Below are positions 1-7,670 of a stretch of 56,056 bases of DNA, piece after piece. Made by a program: the position numbers and the translations under genes. Below the pieces are notes generated by a model. It ran no database searches and was not told the DNA's origin. It saw nothing but the letters and a program-made list of their open reading frames with translations. Position 1 is the stretch's first letter. Each line of letters begins with the position of its first letter. Source of the DNA: an uncultured Lachnospiraceae bacterium (lineage in GTDB: Bacteria > Bacillota > Clostridia > Lachnospirales > Lachnospiraceae); assembly GCA_902793335.1 (NCBI GenBank), contig CADBCZ010000015.1, positions 1 to 56,056 on the forward strand, given 5' to 3'.

Positions 1-117
1 AAACTATACCGAATAAAGGAAGATGTTTCCACTGCTTTTTTAGATAAAGTAAAACTGCGCCACAGCCTTGGCAGGCCATCGCGCAGCGATTTTGTTCAAC
101 CCCAATTTATAAAAATG

Positions 118-123
118 TATAAT
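118..123 (+). promoter_or_regulatory. possible -10 box for the ferritin-like gene
   Basis: TATAAT stands about 50 bases before the first gene. The best -35 candidate, TTGTTC at 92-97, is 20 bases upstream, so the spacing is long. Bases 1-90 hold nothing else that I can name. Confidence 0.35.
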
Positions 124-172
124 TTTTGAAAAATGTGAAACACTAACAAAAAAGGAAAGAAGGTAATCTAAA

Positions 173-604
173 ATGAAAGATCAGACAGTAGATTTATTAG
201 ATCAGGTAAATACCGGCTGCAAAATGGCTATTAACAGTATGAAACAGGTGAAGGAATATATAGTTGATGAGAAGCTAAAAAATCTGATCACAAACTATAC
301 CGATGAACATGAAAGGCTTGAGAAGGAAACAGGCGACCAGCTGGCCAGATATGGTAAGATGGAAGAAAGTCCGGGTCTTATGGCTTCGGCAATGTCATGG
401 ATAAGTACGGAGGCAAAGCTTCTTATCAAAGATGATGCCAGACAGATTGCAAAGATTATAATGGATGGGTGCAATATGGGAATTCAATCAGTTGCAGAAT
501 ATCTCAATAAAAGTGACAATGCTTCACCTGAAAGTGTTCATTTAGCAAAACGATTGATAAAGACCGAAGAAGATCTCATGGGAGAGATGAAACAGTTCAT
601 GTAA
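173..604 (+). CDS. ferritin-like domain protein (DUF2383-like), 143 aa
   Basis: Small soluble, all-helical protein without signal peptide or membrane segment. The helices start with DLLDQVNTGCKMAINSM and continue through an EHERLEKE-type helix, the arrangement expected of a ferritin-like four-helix bundle of the DUF2383/DUF892 type found in many Clostridia. The ExxH-like pair in helix 2 (DEHERLEKE) could bind metal, but I cannot show a full di-iron set. The start has an AAAGGAAAGAAGG ribosome site. It stands alone, because the next gene has its own promoter. Function is unknown; stress or metal storage is only a guess from the fold. Confidence 0.6.
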   Translation: MKDQTVDLLDQVNTGCKMAINSMKQVKEYIVDEKLKNLITNYTDEHERLEKETGDQLARYGKMEESPGLMASAMSWISTEAKLLIKDDARQIAKIIMDGCNMGIQSVAEYLNKSDNASPESVHLAKRLIKTEEDLMGEMKQFM

Positions 605-620
605 TAGGTGCCATTTTGTC

Positions 621-649
621 TTGAAAGTCCTAATCATTTTTCGTATAAT
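621..649 (+). promoter_or_regulatory. sigma-A promoter of the phenylacetate-CoA ligase gene
   Basis: TTGAAA (621-626), a 17-base spacer and a perfect TATAAT (644-649) lie between the ferritin-like gene and the ligase. The transcript would start near 656 and carry a leader of about 85 bases. Confidence 0.7.
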
Positions 650-666
650 TAATTTTAGTGTCAAAA

Positions 667-709
667 GTCAAGCTGCTTTGGGTTTGTGCTGAAAGCAGTT
701 TGGCTTGAC
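667..709 (+). other. leader hairpin upstream of the ligase gene
   Basis: GTCAAGC (667-673) pairs with GCTTGAC (703-709), and TGCTTT (674-679) with AAAGCA (692-697), with a small bulge. No U-run follows, so it is not a simple terminator. It may stabilise the mRNA or take part in control. Confidence 0.4.
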
Positions 710-742
710 GGCATTAAAATAATCTAAAGAATACGAGGAATA

Positions 743-1984
743 ATGATTATGAAGTTGAGCAAACAGCAATTAGATCAGGTAAATGATAGGATTAAAGCAC
801 TCGTTTCTGCAGGAAGCTTCTATGGAAAGAAACTTAAAGAAGCAGGAATTAAAAGTGTTAACAGTCAGGAGGAATTTGAGAAACTTCCGTTTTCAGAGAA
901 AAATGATCTTAGAGAGGCATATCCTCTTGGACTTATGACTGCTCCGGAGGAAGATATTGTAAGGATTCATTCTTCATCGGGAACAACAGGACTTCCGGTT
1001 ATTATTCCATATACAGCCAAGGATGTTGATGACTGGGCTATACAGTTTGCAAGATGCTATGAGATGGCAGGAGTTACTAAGCTTGACCGTATACATATTA
1101 CACCGGGATATGGTCTTTGGACTGCAGGTATCGGCTTCCAGTGGGGAGCAGAGAAGCTTGGTGCAATGGTTATTCCTATGGGTCCCGGTAATACAGATAA
1201 GCAGATTCAGATGATGATCGATATGAAATCAACGGTTCTGTGTGCAACATCTTCATATGCGCTTTTGCTTGCAGAAGAGATTGAGAAAAGAGGAATCAAG
1301 GATCAGATTCATTTAAAGAAGGGTATTATCGGTTCTGAGCGCTGGGGTTCTAATATGCGTGAAAGAATCTCAAGTATACTCGGCATTGAGTTGTATGACA
1401 TTTACGGACTTACAGAGATCTATGGTCCGGGAATCGGAATCAACTGCCCTAATGAGAGCTATATGCATTATTGGGATGACTTTGTATATCTTGAGATTAT
1501 CGACCCTGTAACAGGCGAGAATCTTCCTGACGGTGAGTGGGGAGAGATAGTAATAACCACACTTGTCAAGGAGGGTGCACCTCTTATCCGTTATCGTACA
1601 CATGATCTTTCAAGAATCATTCCGGATAAATGTTCATGCGGAAGTGGATATCCGAGAATTGATGAGATCAGAGGAAGAACAGATGATATGATCAAGATCA
1701 AGGGTGTAAATGTATTCCCTGCTCAGATAGAAGAGATACTTGCACAGTTCCCTGAGGTTTCATCTGAATATCAGATTCATATTTCACACCTTGAAGGTAA
1801 GGATACTATGAGACTTTATGTTGAGACTGATGGTACGGTTGATTTTATCAAGCTTGCAGAGAGGGTGGCTTCTAAGATTAAGAGCAAGATTGGATTTACA
1901 CCACTTGTTAAGGTTGTTGAGATTGGCGTGCTTCCAAGAAGTGAGAAGAAATCCAAGAGAGTAATTGATGAGAGATACCAGTAA
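743..1984 (+). CDS. paaK: phenylacetate--CoA ligase family protein, 413 aa
   Basis: Member of the ANL adenylating superfamily, PaaK branch. It activates an aryl acid with ATP and forms the CoA thioester in the cytoplasm. The phosphate-binding loop HSSSGTTGLP lies near residue 80, IYGLTEIYGPG gives the YGxTE-like motif near residue 220, and the C-terminal lid domain has IKIKGVNVFP. Length is normal for the family (about 430). The ATG at 743 follows GAGGAATA. It is monocistronic with its own promoter. In gut anaerobes this family often serves phenylacetate or indoleacetate metabolism; no other pathway gene is near, so the substrate is not determined. Confidence 0.88.
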   Translation: MIMKLSKQQLDQVNDRIKALVSAGSFYGKKLKEAGIKSVNSQEEFEKLPFSEKNDLREAYPLGLMTAPEEDIVRIHSSSGTTGLPVIIPYTAKDVDDWAIQFARCYEMAGVTKLDRIHITPGYGLWTAGIGFQWGAEKLGAMVIPMGPGNTDKQIQMMIDMKSTVLCATSSYALLLAEEIEKRGIKDQIHLKKGIIGSERWGSNMRERISSILGIELYDIYGLTEIYGPGIGINCPNESYMHYWDDFVYLEIIDPVTGENLPDGEWGEIVITTLVKEGAPLIRYRTHDLSRIIPDKCSCGSGYPRIDEIRGRTDDMIKIKGVNVFPAQIEEILAQFPEVSSEYQIHISHLEGKDTMRLYVETDGTVDFIKLAERVASKIKSKIGFTPLVKVVEIGVLPRSEKKSKRVIDERYQ

Positions 1985-2192
1985 GCAACTGAAAGAAAAT
2001 GAATAAGAAAGATGAGAGCATTTATCAGAAATGCCTAATGATTACAGAGAGGGAAAAGATTCATTTAATATATATGCATATCAATTGGAAGATGAATCCG
2101 GATGGTACATTAATAACAAAAATAATGCTAAATAACAATTTTGGGAATATAGTGTTAAAATTGCAAAAATAAGTTTGCACAAATAAACAATC
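1985..2192 (+). other. intergenic; one doubtful 57-codon ORF
   Basis: An ATG at 1999 opens a 57-codon frame ending at 2172 (begins MNKKDESIYQKCL). It has no good ribosome site and no recognisable motif. It reads somewhat like a decayed protein tail, and I would not annotate it as a gene without homologues. Confidence 0.2.
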
Positions 2193-2229
2193 AAAGCCCA
2201 TGACAGATAATATTTCTGTCGTGGGCTTT
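2193..2229. terminator. bidirectional rho-independent terminator
   Basis: A 15-bp stem of 2193-2207 and 2215-2229 (one G-T pair), with a 7-base loop. T-runs follow on the plus side and A-runs precede, so it can serve both the ligase gene and the convergent lipoprotein gene. Confidence 0.85.
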
Positions 2230-2252
2230 TCGTAACCTGGAAAAACTATTAC

Positions 2253-2816
2253 TTAGTTTAATAGACCGTTATCCAAACATTCCGTACTCTTCTTATCGTT
2301 CTTTTTTGTTCCGGAAGATTTATTATCTGATTTATTACTGTCAGAGGAAGAGTCTGCCTTTAAAGACTCCTCTAATGCTTTATCAGACGCTTCTTTGTCA
2401 TCTGTAACGTATTCTTTAAGGACATACCCGTCTTTCTCGTCAAATTCAACTTTGATATAATCACCGTAAGTTTCGTATGCAATCAATGTACTTCCTACCG
2501 GAACTATACCAAGATCCTCGGATGAGGCTGATGCTTCAGCGTGAAGGGTGATGCTTTCTGTGGTATACATTGTAGTGCCCTCATCGGAAGTAGCTGCATC
2601 ATCTTTGGCTGTCTCGGATGAGTCTGCTTCAGTAGCATCATCTTTATCGTCGGCTGCTGTATCTTCCTTGGCAGAATCGTTTGCGTTTTCTGCCTCTGTC
2701 GCTTCTGTTGTTGCAGTGTCTGCCGCCACATCTTTATTTCCGCCACACGCAGTAAGACTTAACCCAAGTGCTAACGTTGCAGCAGCTATTATACATTTGT
2801 GTCTAAACTTTTTCAT
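2253..2816 (-). CDS. lipoprotein with low-complexity acidic linker and SH3-like domain, 187 aa
   Basis: The start is the ATG at 2814-2816 (MKKFRHKC), preceded by AAAGGAGAAACAAT; a longer frame upstream lacks a ribosome site. A hydrophobic signal peptide ends in a lipobox (LSLTACGG), so the Cys is probably lipidated and the protein anchored outside the membrane. It is followed by about 60 residues of Ala/Asp/Glu/Thr-rich linker, then a bacterial SH3-like segment (YTTESITLHAEASASSEDLG ... DGYVLKEYVT), a fold that often binds cell-wall peptides. A Ser/Lys-rich tail ends the protein. It is transcribed towards the 2193-2229 terminator. Role unknown, likely in the cell envelope. Confidence 0.8.
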   Translation of the reverse strand: MKKFRHKCIIAAATLALGLSLTACGGNKDVAADTATTEATEAENANDSAKEDTAADDKDDATEADSSETAKDDAATSDEGTTMYTTESITLHAEASASSEDLGIVPVGSTLIAYETYGDYIKVEFDEKDGYVLKEYVTDDKEASDKALEESLKADSSSDSNKSDNKSSGTKKNDKKSTECLDNGLLN

Positions 2817-2849
2817 ATTATTGTTTCTCCTTTGTATTTGCTTCCATGT

Positions 2850-3118
2850 TAAGGCAATTGAAAATCTCATATTTGTTACGTTTTGCTCTGTACATATTAT
2901 ACAGCTTCCATAGACATGGTGCTTTGGAGCCGCCGGTACTTAACGAATGCATAGCATGAGTTTAGTACCGCTGCGAGCGACAAGCAGCGAGATCCCCTCT
3001 CTCTTAGCGAATGCGAAGCATGAGGTTAGAGACAGGGCATGCCTTGTGCTGCGTGCCTGCTATGGAACTGTTTAATATGTTCAGAGCATAAGAATATCAA
3101 AAACTTTCAATTGCCTAA
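2850..3118. repeat. MITE-like hairpin element, about 265 bp
   Basis: The two ends form long imperfect inverted repeats. AAGGCAATTGAAAA at 2851-2864 matches in reverse the end TTTCAATTGCCT near 3105-3116, and further in GCTCTG-ACATATTA-ACAG-TTCCATAG occurs on both arms (near 2890-2920 and 3055-3085). The centre holds two related hairpins, CTTAACGAATGCATAGCATG and CTTAGCGAATGCGAAGCATG. No ORF for a transposase is present. The stop codon of the transglutaminase gene lies inside the right end. A related element lies at 4985-5125. Confidence 0.6.
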
Positions 3119-3819
3119 ATTTCCTTTTTCTTCTTGTTAAAATATCTGTAATGCTTCTTGGCGCCATATTTGAATTTCCATCCCGCTTTATGAGTCTTCT
3201 CAAAATTAGGATCAAAAACGTAATTCTTTTTAGACAATTTAATGGTTGTCCATGCGTGTGCCCCGAAATTGGAAGGTTTTCCGTTCTTTAATGCCTGAGG
3301 AACATATCCTCTTACAAATGTGGCATCGTAACCGAGAACCTGTGCCATAAGAGTAAATGTAGCCGCCTGCACATTACAGTCGCCTTTGTTCTTGGTAAAT
3401 CCGTAGGTGCCGTAATACTCTAAAGCCTTGTCATCCTTTTTGATTTTCTTTGAAATATTGGTATATGGCAGTTTTGAGGACCATTTAAATGCTTTTTTAA
3501 GACAGGAAAGCACTTCCTTGTCACTGGAAGCGGCAGCTGGAACAGCTTTTAACTTTACCAGTCTCCTGGCAGCTTTCTCATAAACGCCTTCCCATTTGAC
3601 GGCGATACCGTCTGCATCAATCTTATAATATGATTCCTTGTCATTGGCAGTAATCTTAACAATACATATATCCTTTGCCAATTCGCCATTCTCATTGTAA
3701 TAGTGGAGAACGCCATCTTCCTCAATAAGGCAGGGCTCTGCGGCATGAGTTTTTGTAAATGGCAGTATTACAAGAACAAGAAATGCTATGGATATAAGCC
3801 ATGATAATCTCTTTTTCAT
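3115..3819 (-). CDS. secreted transglutaminase-like protein, 234 aa
   Basis: A Sec signal peptide (residues 1-27, cleavage after THA) is followed by two short glucan-binding-like repeats (GVLHYYNENGEL, SYYKIDADGIAV; about 35-75) and a transglutaminase/protease-like domain with the expected triad: Cys148 in GDCNVQA, His188 in GAHAW, Asp203 in FDPNF. Such domains act on glutamine or cysteine-linked acyl groups and can cross-link or cleave surface proteins. It is last in the minus-strand series 9171-3115, 92 bases behind the preceding gene, probably co-transcribed. A sequence-unrelated copy of the same architecture is at 9391. Substrate unknown. Confidence 0.8.
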   Translation of the reverse strand: MKKRLSWLISIAFLVLVILPFTKTHAAEPCLIEEDGVLHYYNENGELAKDICIVKITANDKESYYKIDADGIAVKWEGVYEKAARRLVKLKAVPAAASSDKEVLSCLKKAFKWSSKLPYTNISKKIKKDDKALEYYGTYGFTKNKGDCNVQAATFTLMAQVLGYDATFVRGYVPQALKNGKPSNFGAHAWTTIKLSKKNYVFDPNFEKTHKAGWKFKYGAKKHYRYFNKKKKEI

Positions 3820-3910
3820 TTTCCATAATCTCCTATAATGTTATATTGATAATGTCGTATCTGTATAGCATAGCTGAATAGATACGTAATCTCTATGTTA
3901 AGGATAAAAT
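3820..3910 (-). other. intergenic hairpin between two secreted-protein genes
   Basis: The stretch contains CGTATCT and AGATACG as a perfect 7-bp stem with a 17-base loop (about 3856-3886). It has no clear T-run, so it may be a processing or mRNA-stability hairpin inside the operon. Confidence 0.3.
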
Positions 3911-4723
3911 TTAATCAAGGTCGATAGGACCTGCACCGTCCATGTAATATACACCTGTGCTTGTATTCTTTGTCATGGATATCACTATGTTTTTATAGTA
4001 GTAATTATAGCCCTTGTATCTCTTCAGCATGCTGTCATTTATAGAATCGTCAGGGCTCATGTCAAAAGGATTGCAGGAGCTGGTGGTTTTAATCTTTACC
4101 GGTTTGCCGAATTTCTTTTTGACTGTTCCTGCAAGCTTGGTAGATTTCTTGCCACGCTTTACAACCTTCTGTAAAGCCTTGGATTTTTTCTTGTCATACA
4201 CTCCGGTCTTCTTGTTGAAGAAAACAAGCTTAGAGTCGGTTGCCCAGAGACCTTTTGCCTGATGACCATTCTCATCAAAACCGTATTGCTTGCCGTCAAC
4301 TTTCTTAAGAACGACCTTGGTGGTTCTAAAACCGCTGATACTGTCAGCTTTATAAGCCTTGGCATCACTTCCGAAATAGTAGGTAAAATCGCCCTTTTTC
4401 TCAGTCGCAGTTCTCCAATCGTTGATAACAGCTTTACCGGCTTCAATATAATACAGTTCAAACGAATCATCGTCTTTTATCTTCTTAAGTCCTGAAAAAT
4501 CGGCCTGCAAAACGCCATCCTCAAAATAGAGGTAATCCTGATCGACCTTTACCACACCGCTTGCCTTAATAAGCTTGCCGTCCTCTTTGACATAGTAGAG
4601 TGAGTCGGCAGGATTGTAGCCTTCCGTAAGCTCGGTTGCATTTACAGGCAGAGGTTTATTTACCATGCTTACAGTAAATGCGGTCATAAGGGCTAACATT
4701 AATAATCTTGGTTTTAATCTCAT
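3911..4723 (-). CDS. secreted protein with cell-wall-binding-like repeats, 270 aa
   Basis: The signal peptide (residues 1-29, ...LPVNATEL) is followed by five or six degenerate glucan/choline-binding-like repeats of the form YYVKEDGKLIKASGVVKVD, YLYFEDGVLQADFSGL and YGFDENGHQAKGLW, which make up most of residues 40-170. The tail is basic and has no known catalytic motif. It starts three bases after the carrier-protein stop (4727), so it is translationally close to that gene and belongs to the same operon. It is probably a wall-associated protein whose job relates to the modified polymer, but no enzyme activity can be read from it. Confidence 0.7.
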   Translation of the reverse strand: MRLKPRLLMLALMTAFTVSMVNKPLPVNATELTEGYNPADSLYYVKEDGKLIKASGVVKVDQDYLYFEDGVLQADFSGLKKIKDDDSFELYYIEAGKAVINDWRTATEKKGDFTYYFGSDAKAYKADSISGFRTTKVVLKKVDGKQYGFDENGHQAKGLWATDSKLVFFNKKTGVYDKKKSKALQKVVKRGKKSTKLAGTVKKKFGKPVKIKTTSSCNPFDMSPDDSINDSMLKRYKGYNYYYKNIVISMTKNTSTGVYYMDGAGPIDLD

Positions 4724-4726
4724 GCG

Positions 4727-4954
4727 TCATCCCTCCTTAAGCTTGCAGATCATATTCCATAGTGCATCCGCACTGTTAAAGTTCTCCGGTATTATCTCAG
4801 CGGGAGTTACGCGAATGCCATAGGTTTCGCTTATCTCGCTTATAATAGATATGATATCAAATGATGACAAAATCTTGTCATCTACAAGTGCCTTCTCGTT
4901 TTCAAAGTCCACATCCGGACAAATGTCCTCCAAAATTTCCATTAATTCTTCCAT
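4727..4954 (-). CDS. acyl/peptidyl carrier protein, DltC-like, 75 aa
   Basis: Small acidic helical protein of normal DltC length (about 75-80). The likely phosphopantetheine serine is Ser31 in KILSSFDII; where DltC proteins usually have Asp-Ser, this one has Ser-Ser. The C-terminal half has TPAEIIPENFNSADALWNMIC, nearly identical to the second carrier protein at 30581. The ATG follows AAGGAG. It would carry an amino acid, loaded as a thioester by the adenylating enzyme at 5136, for transfer across the membrane via the MBOAT protein at 7657. A hairpin element separates it from the upstream ligase gene. Confidence 0.82.
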   Translation of the reverse strand: MEELMEILEDICPDVDFENEKALVDDKILSSFDIISIISEISETYGIRVTPAEIIPENFNSADALWNMICKLKEG

Positions 4955-4984
4955 AAGTAATCTCCTTTATGTGTTTTATTATAT

Positions 4985-5125
4985 TAGGTAATTGCGAAAC
5001 TGTAATTTTCTGTTTTGTCTTGTGTAAATAGAATATTTTTACGACAGCATTAGGAACGTTAGCCGAGTAAAAATATTCTATTTACACAAAGACATTCAAA
5101 AAGTATAGTGTTTCGCAATCGCCTG
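4985..5125. repeat. MITE-like hairpin element, about 140 bp
   Basis: A perfect 23-bp inverted repeat (5020-5042 with 5067-5089) surrounds a 24-base loop. The outer arms GGTAATTGCGAAAC (4987-5000) and GTTTCGCAATCGCC (5110-5123) match at 12 of 14 positions. The ends resemble those of the 2850-3118 element (AGGCAATTG). It sits between the ligase and carrier-protein genes, so its transcript would form a long stem inside the operon mRNA. Confidence 0.65.
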
Positions 5126-5135
5126 AAAGTTCTTA

Positions 5136-6638
5136 TTAAAGTGTCTGTTTTAAAGCCTTTCTATCAAGCTTTCCGTTTGCGGTAATGGGCAGTTCGTCCA
5201 TCTGACGAAAAACATTGGGTATCATGAAGTTCTGGAGATAGTTGCGAGCCTGTCCTACAATCTCTTTCTTGCTAATATCCCCCTGATAGAAGCAGACTAT
5301 CTTATTCTTCTTTTCATCGAAAACACAGCAGCTTCTCTGTATAGCATCTATTTTTTCAAGGGCAGCCTCGATTTCTCCGAGTTCGATTCTGTGTCCCATA
5401 TGTTTTATCTGAAAATCCTTGCGAGAGGTAAAGCATAAATCTTTATTCTCGTCATAGTAGGCAAGATCGCCTGTGCGGTAAATGGTTTCATTCCACCTTC
5501 TGTTTAGCGGGTTGTTGGTAAACACCTTTGCGGTCTGATCCGGATTATTATAATATCCCAGTGAAAGACAGGTTCCGCTTACACATATCTCGCCTTCGAC
5601 ACCGACAGAAGTGATCTCCTTGTCATTCTCGTCTAAAAGGAATACGTTTTCATTAGGAAATGCCTTGCCGATAGGAAGCATATCACCCGGTTCGAAAGCT
5701 TTGTCTATCTCGTAATATGTGCAGTTGCAGGTTATTTCGGTAGGACCGTAGAGATTGACAAACCGTGCTTCCGGGTAGTAGTTTCTCCAGTAATTTAGAT
5801 GTTTTATAGGCATTGCCTCTCCGGAAAACATTATGCGTTTGATAAATGCAGGCTTCTTGTATGACAAACCGTTAAGAATGGATACGATTCCAAGCGCCGA
5901 TACCGCCCAGGTAAGATTGGTCACTTTTCTGTCATCGAGGAAATCGAGCAATTTAACAGGAATTGAAAAGTATTCCTTTGGTATGAGCTCGACTGTTGCA
6001 CCGACAGCTAAGCCGCTGTATATGTCCTTGACGGAAACATCAAAATCCAAAGGTGCCTGATTACCCAGCACATCATTTTCATCTATATCAAATGTATTAG
6101 TGAATTCATCTATAAAGTCTATTACACTGCGGTGACTTACAACAACTCCCTTTGGTATGCCTGTCGAACCTGATGTGAAAAGCACATATAAAGGATTAGT
6201 GTTGACGTGAGCCTTGTTGACCTGTGATAAGAGCAAGGAATCAGGCTCTCCTTTTTTCAGTTCATCCGCAAGGAGTATATCTCCCGAAAAGGAAAGGCTG
6301 GATGCCTGATTAGTGTAGTTTTTATTTGTTATAAGTATTTCGGGTTCTAATGTACTTATTATCTGATTGAGACGAAGAGTCGGCTGGGTCGGATCTAATA
6401 TGACATAAAAACCCCCTGCCTGTACTATGCCCATCATAATCTCGATGGTAGGTACGTTCTTGTCCATCATGATTGGCACAGGCTTTCTTGCGCAATTTCG
6501 TTTTGCAAGATTTGTGCCTATAACTTTTGATATGTCATGCAACTCTTTAAATGTCACGGAAACTTTCTCGTCGGCAAATGCTGTTTTTGACGGATTGTGT
6601 TCTGCCTGCTTTTTTAAGTAATCAAGTACATTATTCAT
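5136..6638 (-). CDS. amino-acid adenylating enzyme, DltA-like, 500 aa
   Basis: Stand-alone adenylation domain that activates an amino acid with ATP and loads it on a carrier protein. Core motifs are in order: A3 FTSGSTGIPKG at 154-164, A4-region PLDFDVSVKDIY at 197-208, A5 NLYGPTE at 295-301, A7 YRTGD at 387-391, and the A10 lysine Lys490 in NGKLDRKAL. Length matches DltA (about 500) and there is no fused carrier. It lies between the SGNH gene (64 bases upstream) and the carrier gene. It is the only enzyme of this type in the window, so it may also charge the carrier at 30581. Specificity cannot be read safely; D-alanine is possible but unproven. Confidence 0.85.
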   Translation of the reverse strand: MNNVLDYLKKQAEHNPSKTAFADEKVSVTFKELHDISKVIGTNLAKRNCARKPVPIMMDKNVPTIEIMMGIVQAGGFYVILDPTQPTLRLNQIISTLEPEILITNKNYTNQASSLSFSGDILLADELKKGEPDSLLLSQVNKAHVNTNPLYVLFTSGSTGIPKGVVVSHRSVIDFIDEFTNTFDIDENDVLGNQAPLDFDVSVKDIYSGLAVGATVELIPKEYFSIPVKLLDFLDDRKVTNLTWAVSALGIVSILNGLSYKKPAFIKRIMFSGEAMPIKHLNYWRNYYPEARFVNLYGPTEITCNCTYYEIDKAFEPGDMLPIGKAFPNENVFLLDENDKEITSVGVEGEICVSGTCLSLGYYNNPDQTAKVFTNNPLNRRWNETIYRTGDLAYYDENKDLCFTSRKDFQIKHMGHRIELGEIEAALEKIDAIQRSCCVFDEKKNKIVCFYQGDISKKEIVGQARNYLQNFMIPNVFRQMDELPITANGKLDRKALKQTL

Positions 6639-6701
6639 CTGCTGTCCTGTGCCTCCTTGTAGTTGTTTATGTTTATATGGGTTTTGTGAACCCCCCCTAA
6701 T

Positions 6702-7670
6702 TCATTTCAGTACCTCAGCGAGTATTTTCGAAAATCTTCTCGCCGCATCTCCGTTCATATGCCCGTCAAGATCTGTATAACATGCAAGATCATGTTCTGT
6801 CATATCATAATATTGTCCGTAGTTAAAATTGATATATTCTACATCTGCCTTGCCAAAATAGTCTGAGTAGTATTCGTTAAGAGCAGCACTTCCCTCACGG
6901 CTTTCCACTAAAGCTCTGTCTGACAAAGGTGTGGTAACTGCAATAAGCTCAATGTTGTTATCTTTGCAGAGCTTGACGATCTCGTCTAAGTCGTCCATAT
7001 TCTTTTCTACGATATCCTCGGGAAACCATTCCTCGGCATAATCATTCTCTAACGTCTCTATGTCGACAGGATATCTCTCTATAAATCCGCTCTCGTGATA
7101 TTTCTGGGTCTCGGTTGCAAAACTATCCGCACTGTAATCACCCGACAGCTTCTTGCTAAGATTATCTTTTGCATGGCTTAACTCGTATGAGAGATCATAT
7201 TCATACCATGGAAAGAGGAGTGTGCGGAAATCGCATTTTATTACAGCATCCCTGAAGTATGAAAGTTTTGACACTGAAAGAGGAAACTCGTGAAAGAACA
7301 ATAAATAATTATTTCCCTCCTCCTTCTCGCGTACAAAGTATCCCGGAGACACCTCGTAGATTATGCGTTTTGGAGTGTGCCCATTTTCTATCATAAGTTT
7401 TATCATATAAAGAACATCTACGGGATATTCACCACCGACGCAGAGGTTGTGACCTGTTCGCCCTGTTATATCCTCCATAGTCTCAGGATCAATATTCATT
7501 TTGCCATGTGAGGTTCCGACAAACACATCATCATAGGTGTTGTTAGAGATAGCGTGTATATCATTCCTCATAAATGTGCATGGGTATAGTAAAGTGTCCG
7601 CCGCAACCAGGATGAACAGCAACACGATGATGATTCCAACGGCTGCTAAGGTTTTCTTAAAATTGTGCAT
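6702..7670 (-). CDS. membrane-anchored SGNH-fold protein, DltD-like role, 322 aa
   Basis: The start is the ATG at 7668-7670 (MHNFKKTL) with AAAGGA before it, overlapping the MBOAT gene by 14 bases; a longer frame to 7712 is less likely. One N-terminal membrane anchor (residues 7-29) is followed by an extracellular domain. SGNH-type signs are Ser54 in FVGTSHGKM and the C-terminal DLDGH block near residue 302. DltD and related proteins next to MBOAT acyltransferases are needed to pass the acyl group to the outer polymer, and the position here implies the same. Sequence is not close enough to call it dltD. Confidence 0.75.
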   Translation of the reverse strand: MHNFKKTLAAVGIIIVLLFILVAADTLLYPCTFMRNDIHAISNNTYDDVFVGTSHGKMNIDPETMEDITGRTGHNLCVGGEYPVDVLYMIKLMIENGHTPKRIIYEVSPGYFVREKEEGNNYLLFFHEFPLSVSKLSYFRDAVIKCDFRTLLFPWYEYDLSYELSHAKDNLSKKLSGDYSADSFATETQKYHESGFIERYPVDIETLENDYAEEWFPEDIVEKNMDDLDEIVKLCKDNNIELIAVTTPLSDRALVESREGSAALNEYYSDYFGKADVEYINFNYGQYYDMTEHDLACYTDLDGHMNGDAARRFSKILAEVLK

